Below are positions 8,201 through 15,322 of a DNA stretch of 36,229 nucleotides, in pieces. Within the stretch, counting starts at the first letter, position 1. Each line of letters opens with the position of its first letter. The notes beneath the pieces were generated by a model. The model made no database searches. It was given only the letters and a program-made list of their open reading frames with translations, and was not told where the DNA came from. Source of the DNA: Streptomyces sp. BR123 (lineage in GTDB: Bacteria; Actinomycetota; Actinomycetes; Streptomycetales; Streptomycetaceae); NCBI RefSeq assembly GCF_013401435.1, contig NZ_JACBGN010000050.1, positions 1 to 36,229 on the forward strand, written 5' to 3'. Position numbers and translations under genes: made by a program.

Positions 8201-9340
8201 GAGGGGCCGGCGGCGCGCGCCGAGGAGATCTACCACCGGCTGCGCCTGGGCGAGAACCCGCGCACCGTCGACGAGCGATGGGAGCCCGGTGTGGAGCGCC
8301 ACCTCGGCAACGCCTTCCAGGACATGGCGCCCCGGTCGGCCGCATTCCTGAGCGGTCACCTCGGCGGCCACACCCCCGACAGGGTACTGCGCGACGCCGA
8401 CCAGGAAGACTGGGAGCGGATCACCGCCCAGGAGGTCGACGACCTGCTCAAGCAGCATCTGACCGAGCAGGCTGCGGCCAGGCTCGCGGAGCACCGCCCG
8501 TGGACCCCGGGCAGCCCCCTCTACCCGCTGCTCGTCGCCACCCTGGAGCGCAGCGGGCAGATCAAGGAGGCCAGGGCGGTGGCCGAGGACGCCGCGGACG
8601 ATGCGGAGGAGGCCCGTGACGCCGACGCCCAGCTCGAACTGCTGCTGCTGTCCGGACGCCTCGCCGAGGAGGACGGCGACCCGCAGGAGGCCGAACACGA
8701 CTATGCCGAGGCGGAGGCCATCGCGACCGCACTCGGCCGGGACTTCGAGGCGATGGGCGCCATGCTCGGCCGGGCCAGGGCGGCCCCCTCCCCCGAGCGC
8801 ACCGCCGAGATCGACGACAGGCTCGCACTGTCGTTGTGGGAGCTTCCCGACGAGGCTCTGGCCGAACAGCCGACCCTGGTCAGGACCGTTGCCGCCAGGG
8901 TGGCCGGGCGGAACCCCCTGGTCCTGGACCGGGTCCTTCGGCTCGTGGGCCTGCCGGAGGCCGACGAGAGCGTCCCGGACGCCCTGGCGGAAAGGATCGA
9001 CCGGGCCGTCGCCCGGCAGCCCGAGCTGCGGCAGGCCGTGAAGCAGGTCCTCAGGGACGCGACCGACCCCGTGGGCGCCACGCACATGGGCACGGCCGGA
9101 TGCCTGCGCGAGGCCCGCCGACGCGGCTCCCTCGACGAGCTCGCCCGGCGCCTGCTGGTGCTGCGGGACCCCACTGGCGAACTCGTCTCCGCGGTGGCGG
9201 CCGCGACGGGCTCCGGCACCCCCGGCGACTTCCCCGGGGAAGGCGGCGACTCCGGTCCGACGGCTTCCGTGCCTGCGGCCCCCGGTCCGCCCGACACCCC
9301 TCCGGGCAAAGCGGAAAGGAACGGCCCCCGAGCGGCCTGA
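5261..9340 (+). CDS. Large STAND protein with two NTPase modules and C-terminal helical repeats
   Basis: 1359 residues. Residues 1-100 form a small N-terminal domain I do not recognise, perhaps an adaptor. Residues 130-320 look like a P-loop NTPase with a spoiled Walker A: DGEPDSGRSYT has Arg153 where Lys is expected, while the Walker B-like LWFVLDDCD remains at 233-241. Residues 550-790 are an intact STAND NTPase, with Walker A GLAGIGKST (Lys595), Walker B LVIAVDSFE (729-737) and sensor strand WIVAGRAP. A winged-helix region follows, then Ala/Glu-rich helical repeats (about 1000-1300) and a Pro/Gly-rich tail. It has no membrane segment. The ATG at 5261 (GTAGGTG 8 bases upstream) is preferred over an in-frame GTG at 5207. 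It is probably the sensor and switch of the island; the trypsin gene starts 7 bases after its stop. Confidence 0.87.
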   Translation: MPLRDTEWILVIDWVRDHLLDTPDPHNRLTGCGFSRKFVGSLELTPVAQVNAENLVRASRATIDSQVFLLGVVVNLPELVVLPDIEKAREFRDRLAEDRRVHASDQDPFLAGLLRSGAEVFVDRQDLRERLREFLANPDLTVLAVDGEPDSGRSYTYNLIRFLGQHCGFRPVRITLSQTMTAAQVIRRLGGYVMDRRDPVSALNAAQLNDPQSWMDDAVHEVVARATTVPERLWFVLDDCDLLDPGSDVWDCIGRLAQAIFDSAPGGDETAPRLVLLGYGPTMPQLPYDVRKNVCQDTARTAGPDDVEAFFRQFFTDPPASDDEDELARLVELCATAVMGAAQAPGEGSYMRRLCEAAETAVRTHRSLSPGDDFATRLHRQLLAGAGPRPAPAPDTGRGYREAACLLTGFDPAKLRLPGEAEATGGARLALVEDCTVLTMHPVPRWALKEGARRAALRGLAGPGAARRALEANLDLVPEGPGPERIALAYLSGDLSAQQSPDTGYAEDAEALVDTLQAVLWLQQIPGTTGVPDSEQVLRRLERARLLQPLRHLVRNPFCGRAAELEELRAYALDDTGGPVERPPLLIHGLAGIGKSTLLATFLLDIRDDVPGGFPFAYVDFERPTLSVHEPVTLIAEAARQLGVQYPAHRTAFDALAGECEETARLQREEQNTVDELYQLSTTRSGAGRASAERFNTLARERETALVRKGAELVRRAVGATAGTADPPLVIAVDSFEAAQYRANPVLGRLWAIWVSLQQAYPRLRWIVAGRAPVHHPAQAAEPHVIALGELEPDAAVELLTSCGITNEKLARMLAERVGGHPLSLKLAAHAAVAEQWAGSLDELMDSLDDLESPPAARRGFYRNVDRTIVQGALYDRILKRIPKPDVRALAQAGLALRTITPELIREVLAEPCGLTVDSGEEARRLFGGLARLDLMEPAGPGALRHRSDLRSIMLRQTDTARTGLMRRVGRRAVAYYAAREGPAARAEEIYHRLRLGENPRTVDERWEPGVERHLGNAFQDMAPRSAAFLSGHLGGHTPDRVLRDADQEDWERITAQEVDDLLKQHLTEQAAARLAEHRPWTPGSPLYPLLVATLERSGQIKEARAVAEDAADDAEEARDADAQLELLLLSGRLAEEDGDPQEAEHDYAEAEAIATALGRDFEAMGAMLGRARAAPSPERTAEIDDRLALSLWELPDEALAEQPTLVRTVAARVAGRNPLVLDRVLRLVGLPEADESVPDALAERIDRAVARQPELRQAVKQVLRDATDPVGATHMGTAGCLREARRRGSLDELARRLLVLRDPTGELVSAVAAATGSGTPGDFPGEGGDSGPTASVPAAPGPPDTPPGKAERNGPRAA

Positions 9341-9346
9341 GCCGGT

Positions 9347-10507
9347 ATGAGCGACGCGTACCTCACGTCGGACGAGGTCTTCGAGCTGTCCGAAGCCGCC
9401 CTGGAAGCGGGCCTGGCCGACCCCACGGTGCGGCCCCTGCTCTTCAGCGGCATCATGCCCCGGTACAGGGCGGCGCTGCCGATCCTGGCGGCCCCCGTCG
9501 TACAGGTGCAGTCGGACCTGAACGAGATGAACCAGGTGGAACGGCTGGTCGACGGCACGGTCCCGCTGGAGGCATGGTTGCGCAACGCCGCCGCCCAGAC
9601 CCTCCAGGCGGCCCCGCGGGCCGTGTTCCAGCGCGCCTTGGACGAGGTGGTGCGCGATTCGGCGGGTGAACCCGACGTGCCGGCGCCCCCACCGGCCGCG
9701 GAGACCAAGGAGGAGGTCGTCTCCACGGACGACACCCTGCCCTACGAGTTCCTCCAGGGCGGCATCCTCGCGGGCGCCTCGGTGGCCCGCATCAAGGTGC
9801 TCCCGTTCCAGGGCGGCGCCCCGCTCCAGCCGAACGGCTTCCCGCACTCGGGGACGGGCTGGCTGATCGCCCCCGGCCTGCTGGTCACCAACCACCACGT
9901 GGTGACCGCCCGGACCCGCACGGCCGCAGACCGGGGCGTCGTGGACCCGGCCGACCTGGAGCTCCAGGCGAGGAACTCCCGCTCCCGCTTCGACTACGGC
10001 GCCGACGAGACGGAGACCGAGGAGGTGGCCGCGCAAGGCCTGCTCGCCTCGGACCCGGACCTGGACTACGCGGTCCTGCGGCTCGCCGGCCAGACGGAGC
10101 GGCCCGCCCTGCGGGTGGCCACCGAGCCGCTGGAGGTCGTCACGGGGGAGCCCGTCGCGGTCAACATCATCCAGCACCCCGGGGGCCAGCCGAAGCGGGT
10201 AGCCCTGCGCAACAACCTGGTCTTCGAGACGGACGACAAAGACGTGCGCTACTTCACGGACACCCGCGGCGGGTCCTCCGGGTCCCCGGTCCTCACCGAC
10301 GACTGGAGGGTCGTCGCGCTGCACCGCGGGGCCCGGCGCGTCGAGAACGTCGTCTACCAGGGCAAGACCGAGGCGTTCGTCAACGCCGGGACCCAGCTGA
10401 GCAGTGTCATGCGCCACCTGGCGGAGCACAGTCCGGCGGTCCACGCCGAGATCGCGGCGGCGCAGGCGGCGCTCGGGGCGCAAGAGCGGACCGGAGATGT
10501 GAGATGA
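9347..10507 (+). CDS. Trypsin-like serine protease with N-terminal EAD1-like domain
   Basis: 386 residues. An all-helical N-terminal domain (about 5-100) starts at SDEVFELSEAAL and ends at PRAVFQRALDEV; it resembles effector-associated adaptor domains (EAD1). A Pro-rich linker (108-122) and a trypsin-like protease domain (about 135-350) follow. The triad is His184 in TNHHVV, Asp240 in DPDLDYAVL and Ser311 in RGGSSGSPV. There is no signal peptide, so it acts in the cytoplasm, unlike most trypsin-like proteases. It starts 7 bases after the STAND stop and overlaps the next protease gene by 4 bases (ATGA), so the three are translated as one operon. Effector-associated domains recruit effectors to NTPase partners by homotypic contact; the EAD assignment rests on pattern only. 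Confidence 0.87.
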   Translation: MSDAYLTSDEVFELSEAALEAGLADPTVRPLLFSGIMPRYRAALPILAAPVVQVQSDLNEMNQVERLVDGTVPLEAWLRNAAAQTLQAAPRAVFQRALDEVVRDSAGEPDVPAPPPAAETKEEVVSTDDTLPYEFLQGGILAGASVARIKVLPFQGGAPLQPNGFPHSGTGWLIAPGLLVTNHHVVTARTRTAADRGVVDPADLELQARNSRSRFDYGADETETEEVAAQGLLASDPDLDYAVLRLAGQTERPALRVATEPLEVVTGEPVAVNIIQHPGGQPKRVALRNNLVFETDDKDVRYFTDTRGGSSGSPVLTDDWRVVALHRGARRVENVVYQGKTEAFVNAGTQLSSVMRHLAEHSPAVHAEIAAAQAALGAQERTGDVR

Positions 10508-11580
10508 GCGGACGGTCACCGGTGGCGACCGGCGCCGAGCAGGTCTTCGGCGACCTGCGTGCGGTCGCCGAGCGGGTCCGCCAGGGACTGGAGGCGGCCC
10601 GGGCCGCGGAGGCGGAGATCCGGGAGTCCGCCGCCGACCGCCCCGCGGAACGGGCGGCGGCCGCCGAGATCGGCGGCTTCGCCCTGCGGGAGCGGGCGAG
10701 GGTGCTGGAGGCCGGTGCCCGGGGGCTGGAGAAGCTCGCCGCGGGCCGTGCCGACGAGGTGGACGAGGACGAGTACTTCGGGGTGGAGGCCATCGTCCTC
10801 CTGGAAGGCCGGCCCGCCATCCTCGTCCAGGGGCAGGACTTCCCGTCGCAGCCGGGTGACTGGGCCGTGCTCGACGGCCACCGGGACGGCATCCGCAACT
10901 CGATCGCCCGGGTGGGCCGCGTGGACGTCGTCGGCCACCCGCGCCTGGAGTGGGTGGGGACCGCCTTCCTCGTCGGCCCCGACGTGGTGATGACGAACCG
11001 CCACGTGGCCGACGAGTTCGCCCGCGAGGAGGGCGCCGCGTGGGCCTTCCGGCCGGGGATGACGGCCCGCCTGGACCTGGCCGAGGAGCTGGCCGCCGTA
11101 CCCGGGGACGCCTCGCTGGAGTTCGAGGTCACCGAGGTCATCGGCATCCACCCCGACGTCGACCTGGCCCTGCTGCGCGTGGAGACCGACGCCGACGGCC
11201 GGGTGCCTGCCACCCCGCTGGCCGTGGCGGCCGATCCGCCCGGCGACATCCCCGGCCGGCCGGTGTACGTCGTCGGCTACCCGGCGGAGGACAGCCGGCG
11301 CAACGAGCCGGAGGCCATGCGCCGGATCTTCATGGACGTCTACAACGTCAAGCGGCTGCAGCCCGGCACCACGACCAAGCTGGTCCGCGAGCGGCTCACC
11401 GTGAACCACGACTGCTCCACCCTGGGCGGGAACAGCGGTTCCCCGGTCTTCGACCTGGCCGACCACCGCGTCCTGGGCCTGCACTACGGCGGCCGCTACG
11501 GCTTCGGGAACTGGGCGGTCCCGCTGTGGGAGATGGTGGACGACCCGCTGCTGGGCCGCGCGCAGGTCAACTGGGTGTGA
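10504..11580 (+). CDS. Second trypsin-like serine protease with N-terminal coiled coil
   Basis: 358 residues. Residues 12-85 are charged and helical, likely a coiled coil, and contain no export signal. The protease domain covers about 135-345, with His167 in MTNRHVA, Asp220 in HPDVDLALL and Ser311 in LGGNSGSPV, so all three catalytic residues are present. The ATG overlaps the previous stop (ATGA), so translation is coupled to the first protease. Its N-terminus differs from that of its neighbour, and the two are not simple tandem copies. One possibility is that one protease activates the other or the caspase; this is inference. The last 14 bases overlap the 3' end of the convergent gene at 11567-11938. 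Confidence 0.88.
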   Translation: MSGRSPVATGAEQVFGDLRAVAERVRQGLEAARAAEAEIRESAADRPAERAAAAEIGGFALRERARVLEAGARGLEKLAAGRADEVDEDEYFGVEAIVLLEGRPAILVQGQDFPSQPGDWAVLDGHRDGIRNSIARVGRVDVVGHPRLEWVGTAFLVGPDVVMTNRHVADEFAREEGAAWAFRPGMTARLDLAEELAAVPGDASLEFEVTEVIGIHPDVDLALLRVETDADGRVPATPLAVAADPPGDIPGRPVYVVGYPAEDSRRNEPEAMRRIFMDVYNVKRLQPGTTTKLVRERLTVNHDCSTLGGNSGSPVFDLADHRVLGLHYGGRYGFGNWAVPLWEMVDDPLLGRAQVNWV

Positions 11581-11938
11581 CGCGCAGGGCGTCGCCGACC
11601 AGGCGGACGGCCCGGGACAGCCGGCCCAGCTGCTGCAGTTCGACGGCGTACATGCGGATGGAGCTCTCGATGGCGACCTCGGGCACGCCCATCGAGGGCA
11701 GTTCGGCGCGACTGGTCTCCAGGGCGACGCGGACGGCGCGCATCTCGTGCTGCAGCTGGAGCTGCGCGTGCCGGCACAGCAGGACGGGGCTGCGGGTCAG
11801 CGTGGAGTAGGCGCCGTAGCGGGCAGGGAGCAGGTCCCGCAGCCAGCGCATGGCCGTGCGTTCCCAGTCGTGCGTCCCGGGTGCCTTGACCTGGCAGGGC
11901 CAGTCCGGGCTGAGAGCGGGGGAGAGCGTCTGGCGCAT
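11567..11938 (-). CDS. Hypothetical protein, 123 residues
   Basis: Not recognised. The likely start is the ATG at 11938 with GGAAG about 6 bases upstream; the frame stays open further upstream to 12019 but without a better start. The protein is soluble and mainly helical. An N-terminal stretch rich in Pro and Trp is followed by DWERTAMRWLRDLLP and by a Glu/Leu/Arg-rich helix pair. It has no membrane segment, signal or recognisable catalytic motif. It converges on the second trypsin gene and overlaps its last 14 bases, so the two transcripts are antisense at their ends. It could be a conserved Streptomyces protein unrelated to the island or a regulator of it; the sequence does not decide. Confidence 0.65.
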   Translation of the reverse strand: MRQTLSPALSPDWPCQVKAPGTHDWERTAMRWLRDLLPARYGAYSTLTRSPVLLCRHAQLQLQHEMRAVRVALETSRAELPSMGVPEVAIESSIRMYAVELQQLGRLSRAVRLVGDALRVTPS

Positions 11939-12252
11939 ACGTCGCTTCCGGATGGGTCGAACTGAACGAGACGTAGGTGGGCGGCGGCCCCGGCCCAGGG
12001 GTTGACCGGGGGCCGCCACAAGCGCTCTGGTGGATCCGCTGCCGGGACCGGCACCCGGGCGGGGCGTGAGGAGGAGTCGTCCCGCCCCGGGTGTCCGTTC
12101 CGGGAGAGCGTTAGGGGTCGCTCTCCTTGGCGCGTCTTACGGATCCGGCGCGCTGCTCAGTAAACATATATACCGTCGAGTAAACAAGAGAATGAAAAAT
12201 TACATACGCCTCGAGGGCATGAAAATGAAGGAACGAAACGGTACAAGGCGGG
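11939..12252. other. Intergenic region with hairpins and an AT-rich patch
   Basis: No gene seen. It holds a GC-rich imperfect hairpin (about 12054-12093), an 8-bp hairpin (12103-12110 with 12119-12126) and an AT-rich patch (about 12155-12250). The patch is sharply unlike the rest of the window and contains AGTAAACA twice, 20 bases apart (12159 and 12179), around a TATATA core. It lies downstream of the RpiR gene and upstream of the small gene, both on the minus strand. Confidence 0.6.
12103..12126. terminator. Hairpin downstream of the RpiR gene
   Basis: A perfect 8-bp stem, GGAGAGCG with CGCTCTCC, and an 8-base loop; no T-run. It could end the leftward RpiR transcript. Confidence 0.4.
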
Positions 12253-13170
12253 CTAAAGGAAAAAGCCGTGCTGGTCGGCCACCTGCTCGTAACCCTCCAG
12301 CCGCGCCTGCGTCCGCTCCGGATCCGCATCCGCCATCGCCTGGAGCAGCGCCGCGGACAACACGCCCGGCGCCGCGTACGAGTCGAACACCAGCCGTGCT
12401 CCCGTGCCGGCCGTCAGCGCCACGTCCGCCTCGTCGACCAGCGGCCCCAGCGTGGTGTCCGTGATCAGGGCGATCTTCAGCCCGGCCGTCCGGGCCGCCC
12501 GCAGCGCCGACAGGGTCTCCTTCGCATGCCGCGGCATGGCGAAGGCCAGCGCCCAGGTCCCGCCCGCCTCCCTGGACTGGAGCAGGGCGTCGTACGCCAC
12601 GCTGCCGCCCCGCGTGACCAGCCGGACGTCGGGGTGGATACGGCGCGCCGCGTACGCGAAGTACTCCGCCAGCGACACCGAGATCCGCAGGCCCAGCACG
12701 GTCAGCGGCACCGAGCGGGCCAGCTCGCGGCCGATGTCCAGCACCTGGTCGGTGTCGGCGAGGAGCCGCCGCACGTTCTCCAGGTTCTCGATCTCGGCGT
12801 CCACGGCCGCCTGCAGCTCGTTGCGGCGGTACTCCTCACGGCTCTCCGGCGAGCCCGCGACCGCGCTCAGCGCCATCGGCTGCAGGACGTCGCGCAGAGC
12901 CGGGTAGCCGCTGAACCCCAGGGCAGTGGCGAAGCGCGTCACCGACGGCTGGCTGACCCCCACCCGCTCCGCGAGCTCGGTGATCGACAGGAACGCGGCC
13001 TCGGTCAGGTGGTCGATGAGGTACTGGGCGATGCGCCGCTGACCAGGCGAAAGGCGATGGCCGTCGAACAGCCCGCGGACCCGGGCGCCCGGGGCCCGTT
13101 CATGGTCGGGCGCCTGCCCGCTCGGCGTGATCGCAGCTGCCTGTGCGCGCGCCTGCTGCCCCGATGACAC
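12253..13170 (-). CDS. MurR/RpiR-family transcriptional regulator
   Basis: 305 residues. The N-terminal HTH_6 domain covers about 35-110, with the helix-turn-helix SITELAERVGVSQPSVTRF at 62-80. The C-terminal SIS sugar-phosphate-binding domain covers about 140-285, including LGLRISVSLAEYFAYAARR and LIT-DTTLGPLV. This family usually responds to phosphosugars or related metabolites and controls a nearby catabolic gene. No sugar-metabolism gene lies close by here, so the target is unclear. The start is a GTG at 13170 with GGGAGG about 9 bases upstream. A TATGTT -10-like element lies on the minus strand at 13204-13209. It is divergent from the SpoIIE phosphatase gene. Confidence 0.9.
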   Translation of the reverse strand: MSSGQQARAQAAAITPSGQAPDHERAPGARVRGLFDGHRLSPGQRRIAQYLIDHLTEAAFLSITELAERVGVSQPSVTRFATALGFSGYPALRDVLQPMALSAVAGSPESREEYRRNELQAAVDAEIENLENVRRLLADTDQVLDIGRELARSVPLTVLGLRISVSLAEYFAYAARRIHPDVRLVTRGGSVAYDALLQSREAGGTWALAFAMPRHAKETLSALRAARTAGLKIALITDTTLGPLVDEADVALTAGTGARLVFDSYAAPGVLSAALLQAMADADPERTQARLEGYEQVADQHGFFL

Positions 13171-13390
13171 CGATGGGCCTCCCTCTCATGTCACTCTTTC
13201 TCCAACATAGCTCACGCCCTGTGGTCGGCCGACAGGCCGCGGACCCCCCGTCCGGCGGGTGAGACGCGGCCGCTGTCGCGACCCGCCGACCTCTGGAAAT
13301 ATGATGAGCGCGGCACGGGGCTTCGGCGCAGCACGCCGCGAGAGCCGAGAGCGGGGACGAGCGACGTATGGATGCACCCGGGAGCAGACC

Positions 13391-14236
13391 GTGAACCCGC
13401 GCCGCGCCCCGCGCCGCACCCCCCGGGCACAGAGCGCCGACGACCTGCTGAGCACCCTCGGCCGGCTCACCGCCCGCGCCCGGGCCGGCGCCGAGCACCA
13501 GCAGCCGCGCGTGGAGCTCGCCGAGGCGCTCCAGCGCGAGATGCTGCCCGCCGTACTGCCCGCCCTGCCCGGACTGCGCACCGCCGCCCGCTACTCGCCC
13601 GCCCGCCACGGCCTGGACATCGGCGGCGACTGGTACGACGGGTTCGGCCTGCCCCAGGGCGCCCTCGCCTTCTCCATCGGCGACGTCCAGGGCCACGATG
13701 TGGAGGCGGCCGCCTTCATGGGCCAGGTGCGCATCGGCCTGCGCGCCGTCGCCGCCGTCGTCGACGACCCCGGCGAGGTGCTCGCCCGCACCAACGACGT
13801 CCTGCTCTCGACGGGACGCGAGCTCTTCGCCACCTGCACCCTGCTCCGCTTCGACCCCGAGACGTGGGAGCTGCACAGCGCCCGGGCCGGCCACGTACCC
13901 GCCCTGTGGGCCACCGTCGACGGCGGGTACGGGATGGCCGAGGACGAGGGCGGCCTCCCGCTGGGCATGCTTCCCGGCGCCGGATACGCCGTCACCCGCC
14001 GCAAGCTGGACCGGGCCGGATCCATCGTCCTGGTCACGGACGGGGTCGTCGAAGGACCCTCGTTCCCCATCGACGTGGGCCTCGAACGCGTGCTCCGCGT
14101 CCTCCGGGAGGGTGCGGGCGCGGACCCCGCCGAACTCGCCGCCGAGGTGATGGAGGTGGCCGACTCCACCGGTCACGCGGACGACGCGGCGGTGCTCGTC
14201 ATCAGCCACGACGCGGGCGGACCCGCAGCCCGCTGA
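13391..14236 (+). CDS. PP2C-type SpoIIE-family protein phosphatase
   Basis: 281 residues from the GTG at 13391, with GGGAG about 7 bases upstream; the open frame runs back to 13259 but its 5' part looks non-coding. The SpoIIE/RsbU phosphatase domain fills nearly the whole protein from LAEALQREMLP on. Metal-binding motifs are visible: DIGGDWYDGF (Asp80), SIGDVQGHD (Asp98), LVTDGVVEG and HADDAAVLV. These enzymes dephosphorylate Ser or Thr of anti-anti-sigma factors and so release sigma factors. Unlike many Streptomyces members it has no PAS, GAF or kinase domain, so its input must come from another protein. The MASE1 membrane protein begins shortly after its stop and is a possible partner. Confidence 0.9.
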   Translation: MNPRRAPRRTPRAQSADDLLSTLGRLTARARAGAEHQQPRVELAEALQREMLPAVLPALPGLRTAARYSPARHGLDIGGDWYDGFGLPQGALAFSIGDVQGHDVEAAAFMGQVRIGLRAVAAVVDDPGEVLARTNDVLLSTGRELFATCTLLRFDPETWELHSARAGHVPALWATVDGGYGMAEDEGGLPLGMLPGAGYAVTRRKLDRAGSIVLVTDGVVEGPSFPIDVGLERVLRVLREGAGADPAELAAEVMEVADSTGHADDAAVLVISHDAGGPAAR

Positions 14237-14293
14237 CCCCGCCGGGGCGTGTCACGCCCGGCACGGCGGCGGGGGCTGGTGTCTGATGCTGTG

Positions 14294-15250
14294 ATGCCCA
14301 CCGTGGAACGGCGACGTCTGCCCGGTCTGCTCGCCGACACTCTCCGGACCCTCGCCGTTGCGGTCGCCTACTGGGCCACCGGGCGGATCGGCCTCCTGCT
14401 CGGAGTGACCGTCGAGGGCGCGACGGTCACCCCCCTGTGGCCGCCCACCGGCATCGCCGTCGCCGCGCTGCTCTGGACGGGGCTGCGGGCGGTGCCGGGG
14501 ATCATGCTCGGCGCGTACCTGACCATCCAGCACATCAGCCGCTTCGATCCCGTCGACACCGCCATCCTCCTGGGCAACACCCTCGCCCCCGTCTGCGCCT
14601 ACCTGATGCTCCGCCAGGCAGGCTTCCGCCCGGAGATGGACCGGCTGCGGGACGGGCTGGCCCTGGTGTTCCTGGGCGGCCTGCTGCCCATGATGATCAG
14701 CGCGACCGTCGGAACCTCGACGGTCGTCGCCACCGGCGACCTGCAGGCCGGCGAATTCTGGTCCGTGTGGTCCGCGTGGTGGGCCGGCGACGCGATGGGG
14801 GTCCTCCTCGTGACCCCGCTGCTGCTCCTCCTTCCGCGGCTGACCCCGCCCGACCCCTACCGGGCGGGCGAGGCCGTACTGCTGTTCGCCGCCTGCGCGG
14901 CCGCCACCCTCCTCGCCGTCCAGAGCGACCTCTCCCTGCTCTTCCTCATCTTCCCCGTGCTGATCTGGGCGTCCGTACGCTTCCAGCACGCCGGGGGAGC
15001 GCCCTGCGCCCTGGTGGCGTCCGTCATCGCCATCCACGCGGCGACCAACCAGACCGGACCCTTCGCCGACCACACCCTCTTCGAGGTCATGGTCAACCTC
15101 CAGGGCCTGAACGGCTCCGCGGCCCTGACCGTCCTCCTGCTGTCCGCCCTGGTCACCGAGCAGAACAACGTTCGCCTGAAGATCGAGCAGGTCTGCGAGG
15201 AACTCGCCGAGGTGGTCGAACGGCTCACGCCCCGCCGGCCGGAAGAGTGA
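14294..15250 (+). CDS. MASE1-domain integral membrane sensor protein without output domain
   Basis: 318 residues, with about eight hydrophobic helices. The MASE1 signature is at 35-75, with TPLWPPTGIAVAALLW followed by PGIMLGAYLT. MASE1 is a membrane sensing module usually joined to a GGDEF, histidine kinase or phosphatase domain. Here the protein ends in a short charged tail (EQNNVRLKIEQVCEELAEVVERL) that may be a truncated coiled-coil linker, and no output domain follows. The start is uncertain: ATG 14294, GTG 14291 or GTG 14249, with no strong ribosome site. It follows the SpoIIE gene by about 57 bases in the same direction and may provide its input. Confidence 0.85.
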   Translation: MPTVERRRLPGLLADTLRTLAVAVAYWATGRIGLLLGVTVEGATVTPLWPPTGIAVAALLWTGLRAVPGIMLGAYLTIQHISRFDPVDTAILLGNTLAPVCAYLMLRQAGFRPEMDRLRDGLALVFLGGLLPMMISATVGTSTVVATGDLQAGEFWSVWSAWWAGDAMGVLLVTPLLLLLPRLTPPDPYRAGEAVLLFAACAAATLLAVQSDLSLLFLIFPVLIWASVRFQHAGGAPCALVASVIAIHAATNQTGPFADHTLFEVMVNLQGLNGSAALTVLLLSALVTEQNNVRLKIEQVCEELAEVVERLTPRRPEE

Positions 15251-15292
15251 TCAGAACAGCGGCAGCCCCTGCGGTGTGACGTCCCATCGGCG

Positions 15293-15315
15293 TTGTCAGT
15301 GCAGGGCCCTAGCTT
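15293..15315 (+). promoter_or_regulatory. DNA-damage promoter matching the RecA-NDp/PafBC motif
   Basis: TTGTCAGTG (15293-15301), 8 bases, then TAGCTT (15310-15315). This fits every position of TTGTCRGTG-N8-TANNNT, the LexA-independent DNA-damage promoter motif recognised through PafBC in actinobacteria. The -10 ends 7 bases before the ATG at 15323, so transcription should start at or next to that ATG. No ribosome-binding site lies upstream, which agrees with a leaderless mRNA. Confidence 0.75.
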
Positions 15316-15322
15316 TGCGCCC

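Noticed and set aside
5210..10519. A 1769-codon open frame on the minus strand
   Set aside because: It runs antisense to the STAND and trypsin genes, which have clear motifs. Long antisense frames are expected at this GC content, and its product is low-complexity with no domain.
12155..12250. Insertion-sequence remnant in the AT-rich patch
   Set aside because: No terminal inverted repeats, target duplication or transposase fragment could be found.
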